The position numbers and the translations under genes are program-made. From the NCBI RefSeq assembly GCF_008831285.2, contig NC_045139.1, positions 29,057,206 to 29,121,205 of the forward strand: a stretch of 64,000 nt of DNA, read 5' to 3'. Every line of letters starts with the position of its first letter. Position 1 is the stretch's first letter. A model generated the notes under the pieces. That model was given only the letters and a program-made list of their open reading frames with translations, was not told where the DNA came from and did no database searches. This DNA comes from Nymphaea colorata. Taxonomy: Eukaryota > Streptophyta > Magnoliopsida > Nymphaeales > Nymphaeaceae. This document shows positions 24,415 to 35,445 of the stretch, piece after piece.

Positions 24415-25159
24415 GGTGACAAGTCCAAAAACTGGCTTTGAAATAACCTAAAGGATTAGGAGACCATGTTTTTCAAAACCAGTTTTTGTTAAAACTGGGT
24501 TTTCTTCAAACTCAATTTTGATGGCAACCAAATAGTCGGAAAACCTGGTTTCGAAGGGATTTCACCTTCCTTAGAGGAGCTTCTGTCATTGTAAAGGGCG
24601 GAGAGCTTTTGTATGGAGGAAGGACGTTGAAGTGAGGAAGACCATCTGCTCTGCTTCCCCTTCTGAAACAAATGAGATTAGTCGAAGGATTAAGTGAGCT
24701 CCCGGTCCCTAGTGGATCAAGCATCAAACTCGATCCCCCCCTGCCCAGAAACTGAATTGCTTTGCATGGTGCTACAACATTTTTTTATTTTACAGGTTGT
24801 GAAGAAGTTGGATCATCGAACAACAAGAACAACGACTGGCTACGCTGGCTTAAAACCAGAGTCATGGATGGACGTGTGAGCCAAAACTCTCATCGTCTCC
24901 GCTTCACTAATGTGCAGGTTTTTGTCTTCGTTGCCTTCGCTCTGCAACCTTCAATGTGGTGTTCCCCCTTGTATTTAGTGGTTCAGCAATTGGTTTTTGC
25001 TTTCCTTCTTCTGTATACAGGTTTTTGTTTGTGAATCCTGTGAGAGAGATGCAAAGCTCTCCCAAAAGTTGTATAATGGGGGTGAAAGTTTGGTCTTTGA
25101 TCATACATGTTCAAAGTAGTTTGATGCTACTTGTTGAAAACTAAAAATTTTGTCCCTGG
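20740..25159. other. Long gene-poor stretch upstream of the tandem duplication
   Basis: Mostly AT-rich DNA with many homopolymer runs. A GC-rich island with CTCAGTGGGAC/T repeats lies at about 22255-22420. Around 24.1-24.55 kb is a segment with repeated AACCTGG/AAAACC words and a 30-base poly-T, which looks like a repeat but has no provable ends. At 24.79-24.92 kb a TTTACAG acceptor precedes a short open frame with WLRWLKTRVMDGRV. I do not recognise it. No complete gene is supported. Confidence 0.5.
24384..24413. repeat. Poly-T tract of about 30 bases
   Basis: An uninterrupted T run in repeat-like intergenic DNA. It might be the A-tail of an old retroposed sequence on the minus strand, but no body could be recognised. 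Confidence 0.9.
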
Positions 25160-26036
25160 AGTTGTCTGCTGGAAACTGATCGTCAGATCCAATTAACTGC
25201 GAAAAAGAAAAGAATTTCGCATTCAACATACTTATATATGATGATTTGGATCTTTCAAGTAAGATCAAAAACCAAAACGCATGTGCAGCTCAGATTGGAT
25301 TAGTGTTTCGGGTCGATGAATAAAAATCACACTCGAACCAAATTGGAATACAATTCACAGAGTTTTTCGTCGGAGACAAGTTCGAAGGTAGCTTTTTGCG
25401 ATTGAGGTTGTAGACAAACCAGATCTGGTTCCAGATAAAACATAGATCTACAACAAATATTGGGGCATGAAATGAAACCATTTTTATTAGGAAAATAAGG
25501 CTCTAGGAGGACACGGGGTTGTTTGTTTAAGAACTTCCCTATGCTCATCCATCCAAAAAAGTAGAACCATATTCTATACAAAAAAAAAAAAGACTAGGAA
25601 AGATGCGACATCCATTTTGATAGGAATTGTTAGCAACTTGCTTCGTACTCTGCAACAAATTCAACAACATTATTATTATCAACTTGTTTTATCAAATTAA
25701 TGATACATATGCCTCAAATTCAACATAATTGAACATTGGTCGCATAATAGGGAACTTGGGTCCCATGCAAGACCCAAATCGTTTTGATCAAGGGCGGAGT
25801 CAAGGTACGGCTCGCTTGGGTCCTGACCCACCTCAAAATTTTTTTAAAAAATATTTACATGTAAATTTTAGAACATTTCACTTATTTTATATAAAAATTT
25901 TGAAAAAATGATGTTTTGGTCCTAATCAAAATTTAGAAACTTTAATTCGTCCCCCCTCATAAAAAATTTTTGGCTCCGCCCCTAGCTTTGACATTTAAGA
26001 AAACATGCATTTTCAATGTACTGATAAGATTTTCCC

Positions 26037-26114
26037 GATGATATAAGAATCACAAATCCAAAATTTTCAACTTATGATGATATAAGAATCACAAATCCAA
26101 AATTTTCAACTTAT
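26037..26114. repeat. Perfect 39-bp tandem duplication
   Basis: The 39-bp unit starting GATGATATAAGAATCACAAA is present twice, back to back, with no differences (26037-26075 and 26076-26114). Its perfection implies a recent event or recent homogenisation. Confidence 0.95.
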
Positions 26115-27504
26115 GGAATCGTGTGATCAGGAATGAAGAAGTTTCGATATTCTTAGACTTTTGGGCATGATAAGCCAATCTTCACGTAAGGCGTGCTTAA
26201 GGTTTTTATAAAACGGGTCCTTCAATCTATTCCAAGCTCCAGCCTCTAAACTAAGGTTGGAGAAACACTGGCGACTGAAAATTAAGATGAATATTTACAA
26301 TGTTCAAATTTGAATTCAACAAGTGGCAAGTCCATTCTATTCAGATTGTTAATCATTTTCAGAAATATTTTAAGAATTTTTCTTATTTGTTACAATGTTT
26401 GTGGATCTTCTTATGTTCGAATGTGAATTGATTTTGCATGTTTAGATTCTCTTTTGTTTTTAATTTGCATCAAGCAGACCAGCTATAGATTTGGGTTAGG
26501 TCGGGTGCAAATTGATTTGGTCCAAATAAAAAAGAAAAAAAAAATAGTACCCAGTTTACGAACACATATCATATCGGGCTCATTTCAAAGTCCATCTCAA
26601 TCATACAGTTTTAAGAAACTCTTATTACATAACCATGAATTTAAGATCCATAGATTTCTAACTCAAAGAAATGCGTCTTCTTTTAAGAGCCATAATGAAT
26701 TACGAGTTCATCATTTTGATTGGAATTTTGAGTTCATAATTGGATACAAAATTTTCACGGAACCAACTTAGGTTATATCTTCAACGACTCGATCCAACTG
26801 ATCACAACAACCAAGCTCTTAATAATTTCGGTTTTACTCTTTTAGAAAGATGATAATAACCAGAACAACCAACCACTTAATAATCTTTTTAATAACTTTT
26901 AATGTTTGTATTACAATTTATTTTATTAACTCAAAAAATTATCTTATGAGTGAGGGTAAGGCAGTAAAACATATGTGTTCACGGGCAGTGGAAGCACTTG
27001 GACCTTTTCAATTCACCGGAAAAACTGTTGGCCGTATTTTCAGGCTGCAGAATCGAGATATTCGCAGTTTTGTTTTTTAATTGGAAAGAACTTCGGTTCG
27101 AGAAATGTTTGAGGTGACGAGACCCGTGGATTACGACGTCACCTGGGCAGAAAAGGCTCGGTGGGACTTTGACAATTCGCTGATGAGACATCGGGTCGGG
27201 TCAAGACAAAAAACCCCGATAGCCGAAGGGAATTTTAGGCAGACATAGGACAGTCACGCGGTCAATGTCCGCCCAACACGATTTGGATCGAGACATACGG
27301 ATACAAATAAATGTCCAATGAGATTCACGCTTCAATCTTGTTTTAGTTTTAAACAAAAATCATACATTTAACATCTATACATTTGCAAAAAAAGTAACGT
27401 ATTTTCATGTTGCTTGAATTGAATTCATTTTATGAACCAGATTCAAATTGTTTGTGGATTTAAAAATCAGATTTATATTCTAAATTTGAATTTTCAGATT
27501 TAAT

Positions 27505-27510
<6 letters not shown>

Positions 27511-27572
<62 letters not shown>
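27511..27572. repeat. (TA)31 microsatellite
   Basis: An uninterrupted TA run of about 62 bases, the longest in the window and probably length-variable. Confidence 0.95.
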
Positions 27573-27573
<1 letters not shown>

Positions 27574-28826
27574 AAGTCTGAAATTGAATTAAAGTGCACA
27601 TGACACTCACTCAATTGGGGGAACAAAGAAAATGGAGATTGAACGTGGAGAAGAATGGAGTCCGGTGGAATTGTAATTTCTTTTAACTAAAAAACAGGAG
27701 GATGTGTAAATGTAAAGAGAAGCCCATGTGTAGTTAACTCGACCATAATTCATGGTAGCTGATCTCTATTCTATGATGACGGTGAACCCTTTATTCAATC
27801 CCTGCTTATTTGGGCCCGGCGGACAAAGGGTGGCCTCAACCTAGAAACTTCTTCGCCTGTATGCGCTGGTTCGACTCAAATTTCTGGCTTCGCCGTTGGA
27901 CCCGGTCCCATAAAAACAAATGCTAACAAGATTCAGGTCGAAGCCAAGGGATATTGTCTGGGGCAGGGGCCGCGGCTCCCATGTCACCCCTGATAAGATT
28001 TTCAAAAAACATTTAATTCGACTCTATAGAAAATTTGAAAAATCTAATTCGACCTTAACAAAAATTTGGATAAATTTACGAAGAAGTGTAGAAGACTTAT
28101 AAAATGAGTTGTTAAGTGATTGGTTGTCTTGATTCTTAACCTTTTAAGTTGAAACTTAGAGACACAAATTGAATTTGATGGACTAAGAGATCGAAACCAA
28201 GGTGGAACTGGGACAGGTTCTTACAAACTATAACAATTTATGAACAGTGTCCAGATTACAAAAGGAAATCAAATTTCTGGATCCAAATTGTGATGTATCA
28301 GCTTACGTATAAGACAAAGAGATGACAGTGTCGCAGATAGATAGATGAAGAACACTTGTACCTTTGCCCAAGGCATGGGTTGTATATGGGCCATGGGGTC
28401 CTCCCGTCGTACATCCGGTATTTTCTCCCACGCTGTGGGGATCATTTCAGAAACCAAGATGGAACCCCACGAGTTTTGACGGTGATATTGATTCGGACGT
28501 GGATTTGATCCAATCCTAATTGATAACCTCACTTATAACTGGATTCAGAAATCAGATCCAAAGTTTTAATTGGATCTTGTCTCAGTTCAGAGATCTGTTG
28601 GATTTATTTGGTAAACTAAAAATTTACCGGTTTGTGCTTGTTGCTTTTCACGTTACCCAACCCAAATGGGATGTAATCTATCTATGAAGAACAAATGAAA
28701 GACTCGAAAAAGAAAATAAAAGAACCACCTCCCTTGTTTTCACTGTATTTTAATCTTTAGGCGCATGCTTACCCAAGTTTAGCTTCTACTTGTTCACAAA
28801 GTATTTGAATGAATCTTTTAGAGTTC

Positions 28827-29095
28827 CTTTGGCAAACGGAACCATATGTAATTGTTTCATTAATACGGCTCAAAAATTAAGGCAGATTCATAAAACACCT
28901 GTTTTATTTATAAAACTGCTTCAATTTTTAAGTCAGATTTATAAAACATTTAAGGTTAAATAAAACACGGTTTTAAGTGTGCCACCCAAATACACAACCC
29001 ATGTTTTGAAAGCTGATCAAGAAAGAAAAGTTTAATAAAACCAGATTTTTACAAAACAACTTTTTAGGATGTCATCCAAACTCTACCTTAGAGTT
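28827..29095. mobile_element. Possible small non-autonomous DNA element
   Basis: The left edge TAGAGTTCCTTTGGCAAA and the right edge, read in reverse (TAGAGTTTGGATGAC...), show weak inverted similarity. The interior is AT-rich with repeated ATAAAAC words. It falls inside DNA present in copy 1 but missing from copy 2 of the duplication. Ends and family are uncertain. Confidence 0.35.
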
Positions 29096-30950
29096 AAAGA
29101 AAAGTTTTATATACCGATAAGATATCAAGTAGCTAATGAATCTGCATTCAATAATTTTGATACAATATAGACTTTATCGAGTCGACATCTCCAAGAGGAT
29201 CTTGATCTTGACCCAGCGAGCCGATGAACTTTAAAAGATGGATCATAGGCTGCCAAATAGGTGCATGACTTGTTCAACATTCACATTTTTTAACAATGGC
29301 TCATAAACTTTGTCCACTCTCTGAGCTCATAAACTGACCTCAACAGTTGAATTGTAAGAGACCGGGAACAGGGATGAATTAAAGAACTCCAAGTTGAAAA
29401 AGGTTCGCTATACAAAAATGGACCTCTTCAAGAAATTTTACGTGCAGATGAGTCACAGGCGCACGCGTGCATACACAGAATGGGGACGTAGATTGTTATG
29501 CAGGTCAGATTGAGCATTTACTCAATTGGTTTGTGTATAATTTAAGTCACAGAGCGGCTCAGATTCAAACTCTAATATGTAAGTCTCAATTCTGGTCCAT
29601 CCCTCAAAAAATTCTCATGTTATCTATAATCAAGTCAGGCCTTTCCAACAAGATATTATTCTCAAAACTCATACCCAAATATGTAGCTGAGGTCCAATCA
29701 AAACCTGATTTCACCAGACTTGACTAAATATTTGAGGGCTTTGTAAAGATTTTGTCAAAGTAAAGCAAACAGTAGTTACATTCATGACTTCCATTGGTAA
29801 ACGAATTTGCTTAGATGAGGAGGAAAGTGACAACACTCACACACGCAGATGCATATTATATTGCATGACTAAAATATTCTAGATGTTTCATAGATACTCT
29901 TTTTATAGGATCAAAAGAAAATTTGGTGCATGTCCACTAACAAGTCAAAAAGGTTTTGGGTTCGGTTAGAATCAGGGAAGACTAGTGCAAGTCTTTGAGG
30001 CTTAAGACTCCGGGATTTAAGTAGTCAAGCTCGAAACCTCCTTTAAGTGGACTTGGCACGAAAGAGACAAAGTGCAACCATGACGGGCATAGTCATGTCT
30101 GGCTGGCCGCTTGCTTGCCTTTCTTCCAAGGGCCTGACTCAGTCAGACGTCCATTTGTCCGGTGGTGCCGGACGCTCTGCCTACCCATTCGCCGGCCGGG
30201 CCCCATGCCCTGCCGGAATCGTGCGACCGTGACCACGGTGACCAAATTCTACAGGGGACATACTTGTCCTATATGATTTTCGATTCTATCTCAGCCGTCC
30301 AATCAATTGTTCGCAGGTTCGTACTGATGAATCTCAGCCGTCCAATCCGTTCATGTCTATGCACATAGATGAGCACTACCCATCCTAACTTTGACATCAT
30401 TCCCCATGATCACCGCCTCAATGATTCCGAAATTATGTTAAAAACTTACATTAAGTAGAACATCTTGTTTTGATGCTAAACTACCAGTGAACTTAAACGG
30501 CTTCTGCAGTCATCAAGGACGCAGAGAGAAACCCGTCAATGGCTGCCATGATCTTGTAAAAATGTGCAAAATAATGAAGTATTTTAGCTTTAAGCTCCAA
30601 AAATTATGAAAAAAAGAACCAGTGCCTACCCATATTCGATTGGTAATCCTCTTATATATATATATATATATGAGAAAGGGTGTTAGGGTCATTGAAAACT
30701 TATAAAGGGCAAGATCCCGCGGTGGAAACCGAGAAAAGATCCGGTCAATCATCCCACGGCCTTTGCGTTGGTGACTCGTAATTCGACTCAATTTTAAATA
30801 AAGAAAAGGGGAAATTACCAAGTAAAAAATTGACATCCCGGAAAAGTACATGCTAAACGCAAACTGTCAGCTCCGCAGAGAGTTTAGAAAAACTAATTCG
30901 GAAAGAAAAAGAAACTAATCCCCTTTGCTTAGTATTGCATTCACACTAAA

Positions 30951-31304
30951 AATCCTTGTCAAGGCAATGTCTAAACCCCCACAAGTCTCCCAATGGGACG
31001 ATTGATGGTGAAAGTGATACCAAATCTGATCATCCGTACAAGAATCGACCCGTGGTATCCTGTCATTGCATCACATGCAGACAGGAGAAATCATCCCTAC
31101 AAAGCAAGCCTTCATCTCTTTCAATCCATTTTAGTTTCAGTCACTTGTCATCCTTTTGCAGGTGGGGAGTCATTATTGTTCTTGTTTTCTCTTGTTTCAT
31201 GGGGTAGTACTGATAGGAATCCATCGGTTGGTCTCTCTCAGTCTTATATATGTGGAACAGAAAATTGCTGAGGATTCTCAAGCCTCTCCACCAAGTTTGA
31301 GAAT
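30951..31304 (+). promoter_or_regulatory. Conserved leader/promoter block of DUF1666 copy 1
   Basis: This block is strongly similar to 40514-40870 upstream of copy 2, more so than most of the spacer. It contains an ATG (30993) that opens a 92-codon frame, matched at 40556. A TTTTGCAG acceptor-like site near 31160 is also shared. It is most likely a transcribed leader, possibly spliced. Whether the upstream frame is translated is not shown. Confidence 0.5.
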
Positions 31305-34300
31305 ATGGCTGAAAGTTTTAGAGCGCAATTCTTTCTGATAAAGCATGCGCTTCTAGTAGAGTTTTGTTGGATCGTGAGTATATTAGCTTCCTCATGGTTT
31401 CTGCTTTCCATCTCTTATTTCGGTCTAATCAGTTTCCTCAAGGCCTATTGTTTCAAGAGGTAAAGGAAAACATTCTAATTTCTGAATTGATTCTGCATCT
31501 TTTTTTGCTTTTTGGTTGGTGAAGGCTGATTTTTGTTTTTTGTTTTTTTTTCTTTCGTGAACTCTGTTGCTGCCGTTTGGAATAGGATTGATCAAGATGA
31601 AGGATGTTCAGAAAAACTTGGACCTTGTGAGGAACTGCGTGACAAGAAAGGAGGGGATGAGAAGAAAGCGGGAGAGGTGCTTGATGAAAGAGCTGGAGTT
31701 CATAAGGATGCATGCCCCCTGGATGTCCACGGAGATGTCGCATCACGGCCCTTTGAGGGCTTCCGGCATGCCGCCGTGGAGGTGGAGGTGATTGACTTCA
31801 GTTTTGGCGATCAGACAGAGTCTGAGAACGATTCTGCATTGGACGCCGAAATGAAGGCTTTCAGGGAGAAGGGTGGGATCGATGAAGCTTTCAGCTGTAA
31901 CAAGGACAAATTGCAGAGCGCTTTCAATGGTAAGTTTTTGAAAGTCGGAGACTTTGGAAGCCCCAAGGCATCCCTGGACATTAACGTGGGAAGAAATGGG
32001 GATTCACCGACGGACTTATCCTCTTCTGTGAGCTCAAACTGTGACATGTTTAGTGAAGGGGATACATCAGAGAGCAGCTTCGAGGAAGATGACTTCTTAA
32101 CCGAGAAAGATTTCATCTGTGTTAAGCCTAGACCAATTTCTGATTATTTGTCACTTGCCCATGATCTTTGTGAAGATTCTAAGTCATCGGACTGCGAAAA
32201 TTCTGATGAAAAAGAGCTTGCGTTCAGCTATCAGTTCCTGGGGGAGAAGGATGATGCCTATGAAAGGCTGGAGTTGTTGTCTGTTCATGCTCCTCCCTTG
32301 TCTGCATCAGAGAGGCAATCAGAAGAAGACGATGGTGATGATGAAATATCCATTAGCAGTATAATATTGGAGTCTTCTGATCTAGAAGCGGAGCTTCTTG
32401 TTGTTGTCAATGCAAAAGAAAGTTGTGGTTTCATCTTGCAATCTAATCAAGGTAGCCCTGATCATGCTCTTGAGGATGATCCGCCGAGCTCTGAGGAGGA
32501 AAGCACCGCTCATGGATCTGACTCTCCGAAGAAGCAAATCGATGAATATCAAATCCGGAATGACGATGCACTTACTAAAGATACCCATCATGCGAGTCCC
32601 ACTTCCTGTGATGCATTGCAGTACCGCGGCGCCCATGATCAGAGTTCACCAGACAACCAAGAACAGAGTCCTCGAGTACTTCAAAGAGATCACCTTGAAC
32701 ACATCTGTTCTTCAAATGAAGTGAACCATGAAGACGAAAACCATCTCATTGTGGGGCAAGTGGAAGATTCCCTAAACCATGTTTTTGAGGGCCCATTAGA
32801 GTCGATTTCAGATCAAAATGATCCCAGCATCCATGATTTGCTGAAATCTGAAGATACCAACGACAGAACTTCTGATCCACTGGCTGAAGCCCAAGATACC
32901 AACCCCCAGAATTCAATTTCCCTTGTGGAAAACAATGACGACCATCTCCAGAATTCTGCGGAGTCGATATCAGAGCACTGGGAGGAAAGACGAGACTACG
33001 AGGAGGAGGAGGAGGAGGAGGAGGAAGAGGAGGACGGACTCGAGGCGCTGCTGGAGCACCAGAAGATGGTGGAGAAACTGAAGATGGAGATGAGGAGGGC
33101 GAGGGGATGGGGGCTGCCCACCATACTCGAGGAGTCGGAGTGGCCGAGGGTGATGGATGATCTCAAGCAGTGGAAGATGGACAACAGCAAGCTGATGGCA
33201 GCGGCGAAGGAGGATCCCATGGAGGAGATACAGAAGCTCTATAGGAGCTATAGAGACAAAATGCGCAAACTTGATATCCTCAACCACCAGAAGACGTCCT
33301 CCATTGGTGAATCTCTCTCTCGAAGATGTGGCAACAGGATACTTCTTGCTTTTGGGGAGGTGTTTGCTTTGATTATGCTAGGGAATTAATGGCATGTTTG
33401 TAACGTTTACAGGTTTCCTCAAGCTGACAGAGCCCTTCCAATCCTGCTCGGGCCTCAGGGCTGCAATTCCGGCACTGACTTCCGTCGTGTCGCAGAATTT
33501 CCGGCGAAGTCGAGCCCAGAAACCTGAAAGCCAGCCATCGGCGGAGTTCATGAGGGAGCTGCGGGTCGACCTGGAGACGGTGTACGTGGGCCAGGTGTGC
33601 CTCTCGTGGGAGTACCTGCACTGGCAGTACACACGGTTCCGGGACATGCTGGACGCCGACCCGGACTACCGGGGCAACTTCAGGCGGGCCGCCGACGAAT
33701 TCCAGACGTTCCTGGTCCTCCTCACCAGGTTCATAGAGGACGAGAAGTTCAAGGGCCCGAGAGTGGACAACTACGTCAAGAACCGGTGCGTCCAGCGGAG
33801 CCTTCTCCAGGTACCCCTGATAAAAGGTCAGTGCACTTTCGGCACCAGAACCACCTTCTCCGGGTGAACATCATCCGTCTTTCTGTCCTTCTTTAATATT
33901 TTCACGCGTTGTTTGGTTGTTTGATCGTGGGCTAAAACATTTTTTTAAATGAAAGTATTGAGTGCGAAAAATTGAATTGCCTTTCTTATATTTATTTCAC
34001 ACAATTATTAAATTGCTACTTTTGTTGATCAAACAATAAATTTTGACGAGAAAGTGGATAAAGAAAACGAGACCCATCCGATCTTAAATTTTATCTTCTC
34101 TATAAAAAAAAAAAAAGGTGTTTTGGGTGATCATAGACTAAACAAAGTGAAGATGGAGTTCATACGCTATATGTTAAAAAACCATGAACTTAAAGTGAAA
34201 TGAGACCAGAGGGTGATGAGGGTTGCGACCTCAAATTCATGGACCTCATAATTTCAAATCACTTTAAATCTTAGATCCATAGTAAAACAAACACAACTTT

Positions 34301-35445
34301 ATAGATTTTAAACTCTAATACCTTGAGAAAGAAAAACGTGTTGGACAATACCAACGATCTATTAAGTTTTGGTCCTTGTTATATTTGTTATATATATTAT
34401 ATATGTTAATTATTTCTCTTTAGATTCACTCTGATTTTGCATCTCTTTGTAGAGGGTCGAGCTCGAGCTATTTTCCAATTCACATTTAGGTTCATTTCTT
34501 CTCTTAAATTTCGTTTAGGAACTAAAAAAATAAGGTTATTTTCATGCTAAAAGTATAAAGTTGGGAATAAGATAGAGCATTTGCATGACGATAGTATTCC
34601 TTAGATCTTTTGTTCGGCTACTATTTTTTGCAGAAGAGAAGGCAAGCAAGGTCGAGGAAGAGACGTCCGTGGACGATTTGGTGGACATGATGGAGGAATG
34701 CTTGAGGACATTTTGGGATTTTGTGAAAAGGGACAGGGACGAAGTTGGTACCATCCTTAAGGGCCTCATCGGGTCCCAGACCGAGCTCCAGGACCCGGCT
34801 GATTCTGAGCTCTTTGCCAACATTCAAAGCAGTCTTCAGAAGGTCAGTCTTCTCCTCCCCCATCTGGTTGAACTCCAAATTCAACCGCATTTTGAGTTGC
34901 TTGAACTAAACATCTCACTTCCCATGCACGATCCCGTCTCCATCCCGGGTTCTGAGGATCTCAAATCCATGAATTTAAGGCCGCACCTTTCATCTAACCT
35001 TAAATTCATGGTTTTTAATACCTAGCGCGGATCTCTCTCAAAACACACACACTTAAATAAACTGAGGATCTCCCAACACACACCTTTTTTTTCATGCAGA
35101 TTCAGAAAAAACTGTTTTTAGCATAGAACTTTCAAGTTCATATAGTGAATGTTATTGATGATTTTGGTTTTGTTGGTTGAAATTATTTAGAAGGAGAAGA
35201 GGCTGAAGGATTTGCAGAGGACGGGGAACTGTCTGGTGAAGAGGTTGCAGAAGCAACAGCAAGGAGGTTGGATGGATGAGTCTCTCTTCTTCTCTCTGGT
35301 GGACATGAAGCTGGTGGGCAGAGTGTTGAGGATGTCGAGAGTGGGCAGCGACCATCTGGAGTGGTGCCGGAGGAAGCTGCTCAAGGTCTCGTTCAGGGGG
35401 AGGAAGCTGGTGAGAGACCCTTCTTTCCTCCTCTTCCCCTGTTGA
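31305..35445 (+). CDS. DUF1666 protein, tandem copy 1
   Basis: This is a plant-specific protein of unknown function, annotated in other genomes as DUF1666 or loosely 'ribosomal protein L34Ae'. Exons are 31305-31459, 31586-33306, 33413-33826, 34634-34842 and 35191-35445, giving 917 aa with all junctions in frame. Exon 1 encodes a hydrophobic N-terminal segment (about residues 22-45, ILASSWFLLSISYFGLISF), suggesting a membrane anchor. Exon 2 is an acidic, Ser-rich, probably disordered region (SSFEEDDFLTEKDF, KPRPISDYLSLA), with an 11-Glu run at residues 524-534 before a charged helix (LEALLEHQKMVEKLKMEMRR). Exons 3-5 form the DUF1666 domain (CLSWEYLHWQYTRF, CLRTFWDFVKRDRDE, MSRVGSDHLEWCRRKLLKV). 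Its start was chosen because copy 2 has the same ATG and anchor. Introns 3 and 4 each hold a MITE-like insert absent from copy 2. Confidence 0.92.
34114..34299 (-). mobile_element. MITE-like element in intron 3 of DUF1666 copy 1
   Basis: Ends read AAGGTGTTTTGGGTG and, in reverse, AAAGTTGTGTTTGTTTTA. The interior matches the element at 46086-46278 in reverse orientation (shared words include ATCCATGAATTTGAG-like and TTCATGGTTTTTxAACAT). About 186 bp and non-coding. Copy 2's intron 3 lacks it. Confidence 0.65.
34955..35086 (+). mobile_element. Partial MITE-like element in intron 4 of DUF1666 copy 1
   Basis: It shares GAGGATCTCAAATCCATGAATTT, AAATTCATGGTTTTTAA and AACTGAGGATCTC with the element at 46086-46278 and ends in ACACACCTT. 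The left end is unclear. Copy 2's intron 4 lacks it. Confidence 0.6.

Larger units (their letters stand above)
25161..30950. other. Non-coding spacer of duplication copy 1
   Basis: AT-rich DNA without a gene. It contains a 39-bp perfect tandem repeat, a long TA microsatellite and a possible small element near 28.83-29.09 kb. Because the whole spacer is shared with copy 2, it was duplicated along with the gene. A GC-rich patch at 30.04-30.24 kb is well preserved in both copies. Confidence 0.6.

Noticed and set aside
24762-25034. Frame with WLRWLKTRVMDGRV after an acceptor-like site
   Set aside because: I could not match it to any family, and no partner exons were found.
32970-33287. Open frames antisense to DUF1666 exon 2/3 (and the same in copy 2)
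   Set aside because: They are shadows of the GC-rich coding exons, with Leu/His/Ser-rich composition and no family similarity.
33810-33812. Alternative donor CAG/gtaccc in DUF1666 copy 1 exon 3
   Set aside because: Copy 2 lacks it, and the AAAAG/gt donor is shared by both and keeps frame.
33597-33896. GC-rich overlapping plus-strand frame in DUF1666 exon 3, also open in copy 2
   Set aside because: It is the +1 shadow of the conserved exon. Its conservation follows from the near-identical tract, and its Gly/Pro/Arg-rich product resembles no family.
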